A stretch of 51,552 bases of DNA from Aureobasidium sp. EXF-3400 (lineage: Eukaryota; Ascomycota; Dothideomycetes; Dothideales; Saccotheciaceae), in contig SWBL01000354.1 of NCBI GenBank assembly GCA_024195585.1, positions 1-51,552 on the forward strand, given 5' to 3'. The translations under genes and the position numbers were made by a program. The notes under the pieces were generated by a model that had not been told where the DNA came from, did no database searches, and was given only the letters and a program-made list of their open reading frames with translations. Shown here piece after piece: positions 10,608 through 20,759 of the stretch. The first letter of the stretch is position 1; the number at the start of each line of letters is the position of its first letter.

Positions 10608-11179
10608 ATGTCGCTCCGCGCCGCGCCCTCGACGGGCTTCCTCCAATCTTTCCTCGCCGTCGCATCGGCCTCTCTTCGCCCTGCCGGCCCTTCAAGGAGC
10701 TTCCTCCCCCTCGGCGCTCGATTATGGCCCGCCCCTCTATTGCCCTCGATCGTCATTCCCATCCCTAGCCTGGTGTCGGATATCTGGGAGTCAATTCTCA
10801 AGGCTGTACCGAAAAAGAAGACATCACACATGAAGAAGCGTCACAGACAGATGGCTGGCAAGGGACTCAAGGATGTCACATCGCTCAACAAATGCTCTGG
10901 CTGTGGAAGAGTCAAGCGCGCACATTACCTGTGCCCCCACTGTGTTATGAGTATGTCGATGCTTGCTGGGACGAAAGGGCGCATTTCTGACAGTTTACAG
11001 GCATCAAGAAGTGGTTCAGCAACGACTTCAGCCCAAAGAGAGAAAAGTCCGAGTGGACTGAGTGGGAGAAGAAGGATCACCAGAAGAAACTGGACCGAAG
11101 AGGATACAAGGTTGACCAGAGCGAATTCGAGAAAGCCAAGGCCGACCAGCATTCGGACGACATTATCGACAGCAAGTAG
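10608..11179 (+). CDS. MRPL32: Mitochondrial large-subunit ribosomal protein bL32m
   Basis: Two exons, 10608-10950 and 11001-11179, give 173 residues. It is a structural protein of the mitochondrial large ribosomal subunit. The first 65 or so residues are Arg/Ser/Ala/Leu-rich without acidic residues until about position 58, as expected for a presequence; in yeast MrpL32 this region is removed by the m-AAA protease. The mature part begins around AVPKKKTSHMKKRHRQMAG, the bL32 signature, followed by a zinc ribbon with Cys96, Cys99, Cys109 and Cys112 (CSGC...CPHC). The C-terminal third is a charged fungal extension ending DDIIDSK. The 50-nt intron (GTATGT...ACAG) splits a Ser codon. The m-AAA processing is known in yeast and inferred here. 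Confidence 0.93.
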
Positions 11180-11497
11180 GGGACGGAATAGCTTGGGGAG
11201 GGGAGAGAGAGACGAGTGTATACCTGTATAGTTGCGGACAAGGCGTTGTAAAAAGGACATGGGCATTTTCAGGTGTTTAAACTTGGGAAGGGAAAGAAGA
11301 CAAGAGCACGGCGAGAGTATCGCGCCTGCCACGAATTGACTGTATTACTATTCTTGACCTTTGTTTCATGTGAGCTTCAACTTTGGACTTTGTCAAGCCG
11401 AGCCAAAGACATCCAAATCACAACGTCATTGTCGCATCGCAGCTCCAAATATTTCGCGCCGACCTGACAACAAACTCTCTCACACATCTCCGACACC
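11180..11497. promoter_or_regulatory. bL32m 3' region and Ski8 promoter/leader
   Basis: 318 bases between two genes on the same strand. It should contain the terminator of the first and the promoter of the second. An open frame in phase with Ski8 extends back to about 11383 but has no ATG, so it is not the start. Confidence 0.55.
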
Positions 11498-12603
11498 ATG
11501 GCAAGTCAATTGATGAAGCTTGGTGTATACCCACAACTAACACGCGCATCCAGTCGAAACAATACCTCCAAACGCATAGCATCCCAGATGCCTCGCCCGC
11601 AGACATCTACAGCGTCGCAGCCACTTCCACCCATCTGATCACTGCATCTGGCTCCTCTTCATTACACGTCTACTCAACCGCCCCCACCAACGACGAGAAC
11701 AACCCTTACCCACTCGTCCAAACCCTGCAAGATGCCCACAAACTCGGTGCCCACCACATTGCCGTCAGCGCAGACGGCAAGACTGCTGCTTCAGCTGGCT
11801 TCGGCGGCGAAGTAAAGGTCTGGTCCATCGACGACGAGTCCTCACAGTGGGCCCTCAAGGGCTCAATAGTAGACGACTCGAAAACAGCACAAGCCAAAAC
11901 CGCCGGCGAGATCTGGGCCATCGCCCTGAGCGAAAACGGTCAATTCCTTGCTGCCACAACCTTCGACGGCCGCATCAATGTCTGGGACCTCACTTCCCTC
12001 TCTTCCTCAGCTGAAGCCACAAAACTCCGCGAGTACGAGACAAAAGGCAGTTTCGGCATGAGTGTAGCTCTGTCTTCTGATGGCGAATTCACCGCTTCGG
12101 GACATGCAAACGGAGCCGTATATCTCTTCAACAACACCACTGGTAGATTGGCTCATTCGCTGCAAGGTCTGGTCAAGCCAGTGAGAACGGTGGCATTCTC
12201 GCCGGCGAGCAGGTTTTTGGCTGCTGGTGGTGATGCAAAGATTATTGCTTTGTACGATGTCAAGAATGGAGAGCAAGTGGCCAACCTCACTGGCTCTCAG
12301 AGTTGGGTCATGAGTCTGGATTGGAGCACTTCGGGTGAAAACCTGTTGAGCGGGTATGTTTCTACTTTCTCTTCCTAAACTTGCTAAAACCTGATGCTGA
12401 CTATTTCCTGCAGTGCTTATGATGGCAAGGCAAAGGTCTGGAGTGTTGAGCGTCGTGAATGCGTCGCTACTCAAACCGAGTCGGACAAGACTCTCTGGGC
12501 CGTAAAGTGGCTCCCAAAGACACCTATGATGAGAAACGAGACCTTTGTCACAGTCGGCGCAAACAGGAGCATCAGCTTCTACCGTGAGGCCAGCGGCGGT
12601 TGA
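11498..12603 (+). CDS. SKI8: WD40 protein Ski8 (Ski complex; Rec103/Rec14-type)
   Basis: Exons 11498-11500 (the ATG alone), 11554-12353 and 12414-12603 give 330 residues. Ski8 is the WD-repeat scaffold of the Ski2-Ski3-Ski8 complex that feeds cytoplasmic mRNA to the exosome; in yeasts it also helps start meiotic recombination. The protein starts M-SKQYLQTHSIPDASPADIYSV, closely paralleling the yeast Ski8 N-terminus, and has WD-type blades such as ASAGFGGEVKVWS, ATTFDGRINVWDL, ASGHANGAVYLFN, AAGGDAKIIALYD and SGAYDGKAKVWS. The first intron (11501-11553) has a GC donor (ATG|GCAAGT), a CTAAC branch and CCAG acceptor; no GT donor gives the right frame. The second intron is 60 nt. The length matches fungal Ski8. 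Confidence 0.88.
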
Positions 12604-12873
12604 TCCTGAAGAAATAGTGGATCTCACGTCCTCATAGCTAGACTTCATACGCATACTTTGCTCAATCATAATGTAAAACATTAAGCAAGGAAAGAAGAAA
12701 ATGATAATAAAAGCTTTTTGTCCAATTTCATGTCTAATAAGAACACTCTAAACAGAAACGAAAAGGTCTTCCATCTCCTCCATCAATAAAAGTACAGTAA
12801 TAAGTTTGCAACATTCAGTCTTGTAGCCGTCCGGAAAATGCAGCGCTGACTCTCAATCCTGCTCACAGTCTTC
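12604..12873. other. Intergenic: convergent 3' ends of SKI8 and the Ahc1-like gene
   Basis: 270 AT-rich bases between converging genes; holds both 3' UTRs. Nothing else was seen. Confidence 0.6.
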
Positions 12874-14844
12874 TCACTTGGCCCTGCTAGGGCTACCACT
12901 CGAGCGCATCTGCAGACCCAAGCTTCGAGGTCGAATCAGCACGCTGTGTCCATTAGCTTCATCGTCAACGTCGACTTCAAGATCCACATCGATCTCATCT
13001 CCACACGTTCGGTCCCTGATTACACCAAGCCTGCTCACTGCTTCGGGGGATTCGTGGCGTTCTGAGCGCACGTCATCCAAGTCCGAAGGTGCATCGTCAT
13101 CTTCATGATCAGATACTAGTCCTGGGTTGCTGTCCACTGCGTGAGGCGAAAGACTAGGTGGTGAGTCCATCATATCTGCGGGAACGTGGCGAGCCATGAT
13201 TGGCGTGGGACGAGGACGCGAGATAGGCGCATACCAGCCCTTGTGGCCCTGCGATCCTTCATGAGACGGCTTGCAAATAGATCTGTTCAGATTGGTTGAC
13301 GATGCGCCATTCGACTTGGGCGTCTCGCTACTTGTCGATGTCGATTGCTCGTCTTCAGCGGGGTCTGGACCAAGATCGATTTTTTCACGAGCCTGAGTAG
13401 TCGCATGCTGCAGGTCTCCGCCAAGGCCACGCTTAGCGAAACGAGCAGAGAGGTACGGCGCCAGCGATGATCCTACCAGGGGACCGGCGTGGAAAGAAGC
13501 CGCAGCGGGAGATTCACTAAGCTTGCTTGCGACTGCGCGACGACTGTGTGATTTGGTCGTGGACGCCCTTGCTTCATCCGCCTGTCTCTTCCATGTGAAG
13601 CGCGGCAGAATTTGCGCGTTTAGCGGATGAACGAAACCTGCAGGTGGAGTAGGCACAGCTTGCGATACAGAGGGTTTGGGGGCCTGCTGCGGTTTCGGTG
13701 CTCCAGATGTTGCTGTGGGAGCTCCCTGAGGAATCAGATGGGTTTCGTCCCCCTCCAGTGGCTTTCCGCAATCCAAAGCCGCAGCTTCGTGGCTCTTGTA
13801 ATCGACCTTGTGCGCTATACGGCAGTGGTTCAAGAATCCTTGGACACTAGAAAAGTCGCCTCGCTGACAGTTATTGCAGATCAACTTGACAAATAGATTG
13901 TCGGCTAGTCTTCTTATGACCAAAGGACCCTGCTTGCCACGAGACTGAGCTGGATAGTTGGGCAGTGCCGAGTTGAGATTACCGAACGAATCGCGCGTAG
14001 AGCGAGATCTGCCAGTCTTGCCGATACCTGCGCCACTGTTACGAGTAGAGCGACCCTCAGGCTGTAACACGTAGCTATCTGATGCCGACATGACTTGGCT
14101 GAACGGTAACGAATCAAAGGTCGGATCGTTGAGAAGCCATCTTGCATAGTGTCTGGTGTATGGGCCATCGGTAACACCCCACGGAGATGGTGCTTGTGGT
14201 TGAGTGAATCCAGGCTGAGCCTTCAGAACAGGTCCCGTACCAGAAGAAAGAGACTCGGAGAGACCAGAAGATCCAGGGTACGGGATGACCTCACATCTCC
14301 GTAATTGCTCGAGTGCAGTCTGGCATTTGGCAAGCTCTTGCTCGATAAGTCGAAGTTCGCGATGTTTGAGCAAGATTTCGAGATTGAACTGGTGTTCGAG
14401 AACGTCCTGTAACTGTGATTCTTTCGTCCCTTCGAGTACCTCAGGCTTATCGCCAGTCTCCAGATGCTGTTTTGGCTTAGCAGAAGGTGAGGTAGTGGCG
14501 AATGACACATCCGGAGTAAGCAGTGGAACGTTTGCTGTCGAATGTTGAAGACCGTAGTTAGCAGCAGAGTCGTGTGATTTGGGCTCCGGAATCGTCATGT
14601 TGATCTGAGAATCAGTCTGTCGTCTTCCAGGCAGAGATTGATTGTTGTCAGCGTCAGAGAGCTTGAGACGCTTAGCATGATCAAAGGCAGGCAGAGGCTC
14701 GAACGTTGGGCTATCGGCTCGCTTGCGCTTGAGTTTGCTAAGCAAGGACATGTCGACTACGGGTGGTTGGCGCATTTTGGGGAACATGGCCTTCTCATCG
14801 GCTGAAGGGTCCGTACACCATGGCAGACGAAAGATGCTTTGCAT
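12874..14844 (-). CDS. Ahc1-like C2H2 zinc-finger protein, probable chromatin factor
   Basis: A single uninterrupted frame of 656 residues, starting at 14844. It has a basic nuclear-signal-like stretch near residues 36-43 (SKLKRKRA), a helical and probably coiled-coil segment around 145-185, then one compact C2H2-type finger with Cys323, Cys326, His340 and His345 preceded by LVIRRLADNLFVKLIC. The spacing and the GFLNHCRIAH core resemble the fungal Ahc1-type finger; in yeast Ahc1 is an ADA histone acetyltransferase complex subunit. The rest is low-complexity, Ser/Pro-rich and acidic near the end. Assignment rests on the finger region alone, so membership of an ADA-like complex is inference; it could be another nuclear factor with a related finger. 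Confidence 0.65.
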   Translation of the reverse strand: MQSIFRLPWCTDPSADEKAMFPKMRQPPVVDMSLLSKLKRKRADSPTFEPLPAFDHAKRLKLSDADNNQSLPGRRQTDSQINMTIPEPKSHDSAANYGLQHSTANVPLLTPDVSFATTSPSAKPKQHLETGDKPEVLEGTKESQLQDVLEHQFNLEILLKHRELRLIEQELAKCQTALEQLRRCEVIPYPGSSGLSESLSSGTGPVLKAQPGFTQPQAPSPWGVTDGPYTRHYARWLLNDPTFDSLPFSQVMSASDSYVLQPEGRSTRNSGAGIGKTGRSRSTRDSFGNLNSALPNYPAQSRGKQGPLVIRRLADNLFVKLICNNCQRGDFSSVQGFLNHCRIAHKVDYKSHEAAALDCGKPLEGDETHLIPQGAPTATSGAPKPQQAPKPSVSQAVPTPPAGFVHPLNAQILPRFTWKRQADEARASTTKSHSRRAVASKLSESPAAASFHAGPLVGSSLAPYLSARFAKRGLGGDLQHATTQAREKIDLGPDPAEDEQSTSTSSETPKSNGASSTNLNRSICKPSHEGSQGHKGWYAPISRPRPTPIMARHVPADMMDSPPSLSPHAVDSNPGLVSDHEDDDAPSDLDDVRSERHESPEAVSRLGVIRDRTCGDEIDVDLEVDVDDEANGHSVLIRPRSLGLQMRSSGSPSRAK

Positions 14845-16162
14845 GACCTCAAGAAATGATTAAAAGACTGGTTTCTGGTGGTTCATCTGCAAGCAGGCGA
14901 ACGTCGCGATTAGAAATCGGTTTGCGCCGAAAGAGGTACAGAAGACGGAGTACGGAGTTCGCGCGACAGTAAAGTGCGCAAAGACAACCGTCGCAAACTT
15001 TCCCAGAAATTTGCGCAAGATACGCGACGAGAAAAAAGGTGGTATACAAAGAGAATGACAAGAAGGAAGTTTGGTGGAGTGGAAGCGTCGAAAGTAAGTA
15101 AAGAGGGAAGGCGTGATGTTGCGCAAGCCAGTGCTAGGCTGCTGCGAGGGCCAAGAAGGGTTACAAATCTGGGGAAGTTGCGACTGCCCCGAAGCCCGAT
15201 TCTATGGAAGGTTTCGGAAGGTGCTAGTCGTTTTATGGTCCAGTTGTCCTCTTAAGAACAGACGGAGGACAGAAGAAAAAAATGTGGTGGATGGGAAATC
15301 CGTGAGGGAGATTGGAAAGAAAGGAGAAGCTGCAACGTGGACGAGGGACAACAAGACAAGATGCGACGGATCCAAGCCCTCCGATACAGACTGACGCCTC
15401 CAACTCCTTGCTTTCTTTTTTATTGGGCAAGTTTAAAGCATCGATCTACCTCCGTCCTTCCGAGTCATGATCACCAATCAACACCACCTCGCGGCTCTTT
15501 GACTCTGCTAAATACCTGATCTCGCATACATATCATATCTGTATCCTTCGTCGACAATGCTCTGTCGTGCTGACCCCTAATGTTTATGTGCAATATCAAG
15601 AGCATGCCAAACAGCGCTAGCGTTCCTCGATGCTGGGGAGATCTGATACGTCGAGTGGCGTCATGCATGATCATCTACGGCCTCCGGCAACCGCGTTTGG
15701 CACTAATATCTTCCCGACAAGCGCTGCAGAGCTGTGCGCTACTTGTTGTTGGGTTTCGCGAGCCACCATCTCACTCAGAAAAATGTTTGCTGCGCGTTTT
15801 TGGACCTGCAGTAAGCAGCTCGTGATTAACTTGATATAGCCGCTTGCAACATACGCACGGAGATAAGCTTGCTAATCCGAGTCACTAGCGCTGAGCCGAC
15901 TTCTCTTCTGGTAAATGGTCTAATCTCATCAGCACGGGAAAGATTCCCTTCACGGACTTTATCCACTGTGCTGACTGGCGAAGTCTCCATCACGCTATTC
16001 AATGCAGGGGTATCGGCTCGGCCCTCGTCTATCAATGTTCTCACCTTCTGGCAACTTCAAGTGCACTATGATGGGATACGGCTTATCAGTACACAATACG
16101 TGTTGCACATCTATCTAATCCACTTCAAGATAGGAGTGCTGAGGTCTCCCCTGACCGTAGAT
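14845..16162. other. Intergenic: upstream of the Ahc1-like gene, downstream of the P450 gene
   Basis: About 1.3 kb with no supported gene. The left part should hold the promoter of the minus-strand Ahc1-like gene and the right end the P450 3' UTR. Short frames of 60-160 codons on both strands show no domain or signal peptide. Confidence 0.55.
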
Positions 16163-18063
16163 CTACCAATCTGCTTTCTTCAGGCGGATATAACACTTCT
16201 GTGGCTGATGAGTGACCTTGTCAATTGCCAGGTAGGAACTGAGCTCTTCAGGAACAGACAGAAGCTCGAAGTTCCAAATGATGAAGACCACAAGCATACG
16301 AAGCTCGATATATGCCAATTTACGTCCTGTAAGGTGGGTTAGAAATATTGATCTGGTTGAACAAGAAGCAATGCAACATACCAAAGCAACCGCGTATTCC
16401 AGCACCAAACGGCAGAGTTGGACCGGCATTCTTCGAGAACTCGACCTCACTCTCTTTGCCGGTGGGTTTCAACCAGCGCTCCGGCTTGAAGACACCTATG
16501 TCAGACACTTCCCAGACACCGGTCTTGTCCTTGGATGCCTGGCTGCTGGGACTGCGCGTGTGCTCCTCTACAGTGCCAACTGGTGGTGCGATGAAGCCGG
16601 CGTACGCCAGAAAGTTCACATCAGTTCCCTTGGGAATGCGAATTCCTAACACTTCTGTATCGATCATCGCTAGGCGACTGGTGATGGCTGCTGTAGTACT
16701 GCAACGCAGAATCTCCTCCAGCATAGCATCGATGTAAGGATGGTGCAAAGTTGCCAACTCTTTCGAGGTAGGCTGCCTCTTCTCACGAGTGGCCTCAACG
16801 TACGTCGAGCGCAACACTTCACGTAGCTTGGTTTGTGCTTGCTGGTTATCACTCAGTAGCTTTACTCCCCAAGCGATTGTTGTAGAAGTCGTCTCGTGGC
16901 CAGCGACGAGGAAGCCGAAGATTTCGTCTTTTGCAGCAAGGGTATCGTATCTCGAGCTCGTGTCAGTTTTTTAGTCATCGGAATGGTCGAGAATGACTTA
17001 CTGAGGCTTTCTGCCTTCTTTTCGAGATGCCAGAAGCTCGCGTCTAATCATATGATCTATGGCCGATCGATCTTTGCCCTGCTTCTCCAGAGCATCGATG
17101 TGGTCTTCGGAAAACTTCTCAACCGCAGCCTTTATCATGGTCTCTATTTCCAGGTCTTTGTACTTCATGGCTTCCTTGTATGATTTGAACTGCCGCAAGA
17201 ACCAGTGGTGAAGCTTAGGATAAGGCGAAGCTATTAATGGGGTCATGGACTCGGTGATTGTCAGAACAGCGTCAAATGCTGCCGGATGGGGGGCGTGTGG
17301 GAATTGCACTGGCACGTCCTTGTCATCTGGAAGTTCAATGTCGGGCACAGAATCTAGCATGTTTGCTTGAGTTCCAATAGTGTTGGCAGACGAGCCAAGC
17401 GTGACAACCCAGATGGCGTCGAGTGTTGCGTGTGCTATGTCATCGTGGGCTGCGAAAGGGCGACCTTGAGCGAGATCTGTTTTCAGATTCCACAAGCGTA
17501 CGAGATCCATCATGGCTTCATGGATGCTAGGAGCCGCGACCTTTTGAGTATGTCATCAACACACCGAACCACAACAAGTCCTTCAGAGTACTTACCTCAT
17601 TCAAGAAGGAGGGCATCATAGTGTCGGCCAAAAGACGTTTCTGAGCCTTGACTTTCTCAGTAGTCTTCTGCCCAATGTGATGGTAAGGAAGGATGCTGCC
17701 AAATATCTCTTCGAAAATGGTGCTGCGGTCGAACTCCTTGTGTCTGCGAAGAAGGACGTCTTGTGCCTCACGAAAGTCGGCGACGATGACTACAGGGCGA
17801 CCAAAAGGCTTCAAGAATAGCTGGAAGATGGGCGTATCATGCTTTGCAATCTGTAAATTCCACCACTGCAGAGCGTGGCCTTTGTTCTCTTTGACATATT
17901 TCAAGAATTCGGGCACGTCGCCCAAGATAGATTTGGCAGCGTCTTTATTGTATGGAATGCCCGGGATGGGATGGGGCAGTGCGGCACGGTATACAAGATA
18001 GAGTACAGTGAGAGAGAAGGCACTCAGTGCTAAGACGGTGGGAGAGAAGAAAAGGAGCGACAT
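16163..18063 (-). CDS. Cytochrome P450 monooxygenase, membrane-anchored
   Basis: Four exons from the right: 18063-17596, 17540-17002, 16950-16382 and 16326-16163, giving 579 residues. An ER-bound haem monooxygenase using electrons from NADPH-P450 reductase; the substrate is unknown. Visible are an N-terminal hydrophobic anchor (residues about 3-25), the I-helix oxygen-binding motif AGHET at 352-356, the K-helix ExxR at Glu415-Arg418 (EEILR), the FKPERW motif and the haem loop FGAGIRGCFG with the ligand Cys524. Introns are 51-55 nt; the exon 2-3 junction has two possible acceptors six bases apart. At 579 residues it is longer than the usual 500-530, with extra sequence in the middle and before the PERW motif. 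It diverges from the amino-acid transporter gene. There is no neighbouring biosynthetic enzyme, so this looks like an orphan P450 rather than part of a cluster. Confidence 0.92.
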
Positions 18064-18471
18064 GGTTGTTATACAGAAGATAGAGCGGTAGACAAGAGTT
18101 GGCGGAAAGCCAGTTTAAAACGGATGAGAGCCGGCATTATCAAAAAAGCTTCCTCCTGAATATGGTCAAAGGTCTTACGTGAGATGATGGCCGTTGCGGC
18201 TTTGTTTAATCTACAGAAACCGGTCAATAGAGACGGAAGAGGACAGAAGGAAGGAGGGAAGGGATGAGATATGCATGTGTAATATATACCGAAGCTTGGC
18301 TGCTGAGGGATGGGATGGAGACCTTGTCATGGGTGACGCTCGGTTGGGGTTGTGACCGATTGCGGGTAAAGGAGTACGCAGCTTGCGACAACAAAACGTA
18401 CGCATCAAGTCTGGACAAGAATATTAGAAGAGACGATGGATTGAAAAGAGACCGAACCAAAGCGCGATGTC
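18064..18471. promoter_or_regulatory. Divergent promoter region between the P450 and transporter genes
   Basis: 408 bases between two outward-facing start codons. Both promoters must lie here. No specific element was recognised. Confidence 0.55.
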
Positions 18472-20459
18472 ATGGCTAGCGAGAAGGCTCGAAACGCAGG
18501 CGGCCACGGCCACGTCGAGGCAGACGACGACGAACAACAAGAGCTACTCTCCTACAACGAGTCCCCGCGCGGCGCCTCTCCCGACAGCGATATAGTAGCC
18601 CATCCTGCCCACAAGACACGATCACCACGCCCACCTGCTTTCCCACCCAGGAGGCAGTCTTCATTCGCCCAACCACGACCCCTCGGCACTCCACGCACCA
18701 CCAACCGTGTCCACTTCGACATTGAGGACTCCCTCCGCGGAAGCCTGGACAATGTCCACCAAACCGATCAAGACCTGATAGAAGAGGAAGACTACTTGAC
18801 AGCAGACAACTGGAGCGAGAGGAGACACAATGCCGGCCAAAGCGCTCCTCTGCTGACGGGAATCGAGGCTCCTGCTGTCACCCTCGCGGAGTCCGACTTC
18901 AACCCCAATGACCTGCTGGAGAGTGCTCGTCCCAAGAGTTCCATGTCCAGCGCTTTTATGAACATGGCAAATAGTATCATGTGAGCCCCTCTGTTTAGCC
19001 CTCTTCTAATCATCGTCTGACCTGCTTGTGCAGTGGTGCCGGAATCATAGGTCAACCCTACGCCCTTCGCCAAGCCGGTCTGCTCACAGGTGTCATCCTT
19101 CTCATCATCTTGACCATAACCGTTGATTGGACCATTCGCTTGATCGTTACGAATTCGAAACTCAGCGGTACCAATTCCTTCCAGGCAACAGTCGAGCATT
19201 GCTACGGAAAGTCCGGCCTTGTTGCCATTTCAATTGCTCAATGGGCCTTGTAAGCCATTCCTTGGATCACACATGTCGTGTCGAGATTGCTGACATTCCC
19301 AGTGCTTTTGGTGGTATGATCGCCTTCTGTATCATTGTAGGAGACACGATCCCTCATGTCATGTCGGCTCTATTTCCTTCGTTAGAAGACAGTCACTTCC
19401 TATGGCTTCTCACAGACAGGAAATTCGTCATAGTGGTTTTCATCATGGGAATTTCGTATCCTTTCTCTTTGTATAGAGATATCTCAAAGGTTGGTCATCT
19501 TTCTTTTTCCTGCTTCCGCTCTTGCTGATAGATACCTAGCTTGCAAAAGCCAGTTCGCTTGCGCTTTTCAGTATGCTCATCATCGTCATCACTGTCATCA
19601 CACAAGGCCCAAGAGTTCCCGCTGAGATGAAGGGTCCTATCAAGGGTTCCCTGATCATCAACAATGGCGTGTTCCAGGCTATCGGTGTTATCTCATTCGG
19701 TAAGTATCCCATCTATTCTTCATTGTAATCATTTTTCTAACTTGTGATAGCGTTTGTCTGCCGTATGTTCGCATCTTTCTTGGACGCCTTGTTCCCTACT
19801 GACCCGAAATACCAGATCACAACAGTCTGCTCATCTATGGATCGTTACAGAAGCCGACCATGGACCGCTTTGCAAAAGTCACCCACTACTCGACCAGCAT
19901 CTCGATGCTTGCCTGCCTCGCTATGGCCCTCACTGGTTACCTGAACTTCGGCAGCTTGACCCAAGGCAATGTCCTCAACAACTTCCCTACTGATAACATC
20001 CTCGTCAATATCGCCAGACTGTACGTCTCTGGTTTTGTCTTCGATAAACTCATATGACTGACTCGCGTATCCAGATGCTTTGGCCTAAACATGCTCACAA
20101 CATTACCCCTCGAAGCATTCGTCTGCAGAGAAGTCATGAATCTCTACTACTTCTCTCACGAAGCCTTCGATCCTAACCGCCATCTCATCCTCACCACTGC
20201 ATTGGTCATTTCTGCCATGGGGCTCAGTCTACTGACCTGCGATCTGGGTATCGTGTTTGAACTGGTCGGCGCCACCAGTGCTTGTGCTCTCGCTTACATT
20301 TTACCGCCGCTGTGCTATGTCAAACTTACGAAACGAAGGACGTGGGAGACGTATGCTGCATACGTATGCATAACTTTCGGTTGCATTGTCATGGGAATCA
20401 GTGTTTTGCTTGCTGGTGCCAAGATGGTCAGGGGCGAGGGCGGTGCACAGAGTTGCTAG
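18472..20459 (+). CDS. AVT-type vacuolar amino-acid transporter (SLC38-like, AAAP family)
   Basis: Seven exons: 18472-18980, 19034-19249, 19303-19489, 19540-19699, 19751-19762, 19816-20020 and 20075-20459, giving 557 residues. The family moves neutral amino acids across vacuolar or plasma membranes with protons or sodium. A hydrophilic cytosolic N-terminus of about 165 residues (Ser/Pro/acidic) precedes the first transmembrane helix, which carries the family motif NSIIGAGIIGQPYALRQAG. About ten or eleven hydrophobic segments follow, including FAFVCHHNSLLIYGSL and the LTTLPLEAFVCREV loop. Exon 5 is only 12 nt and is needed to keep the conserved AFVCHHNS segment intact. Introns are 50-54 nt. 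The sequence looks closest to Avt2-like or SLC38A-like fungal members, but I would not assign an exact paralogue, substrate or membrane. Confidence 0.88.
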
Positions 20460-20759
20460 CAAAGGAAAAGAAGCTCTACGATAGTGAACTCGACAAATCT
20501 TATGCAGAGTATCTAGAAAGATTCTAAAGTCAATTCTCTATTCTCTTGTACAATGCATTGAACAGACTACTTTTTGCATTTCAGCGTTGGCATTTAGCAA
20601 ATCCATCATGATGACCCTTTCACACAATAGCAATACGTAGACACACTATCCTCACTGCTGCCAGATTCAGGTTTCGAACCAGTATCGACAGTCCGCGCAT
20701 ATCACCCTCGCATTATGAGCTGCAGCTCTCCCATGGAAAGGCTCGAAAAATGAAGAATC

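Noticed and set aside
20660..20690. TTCGAA-centred sequence resembling a tRNA T-arm on the minus strand
   Set aside because: The five-base T-stem does not pair and no acceptor stem or D-arm can be placed around it.
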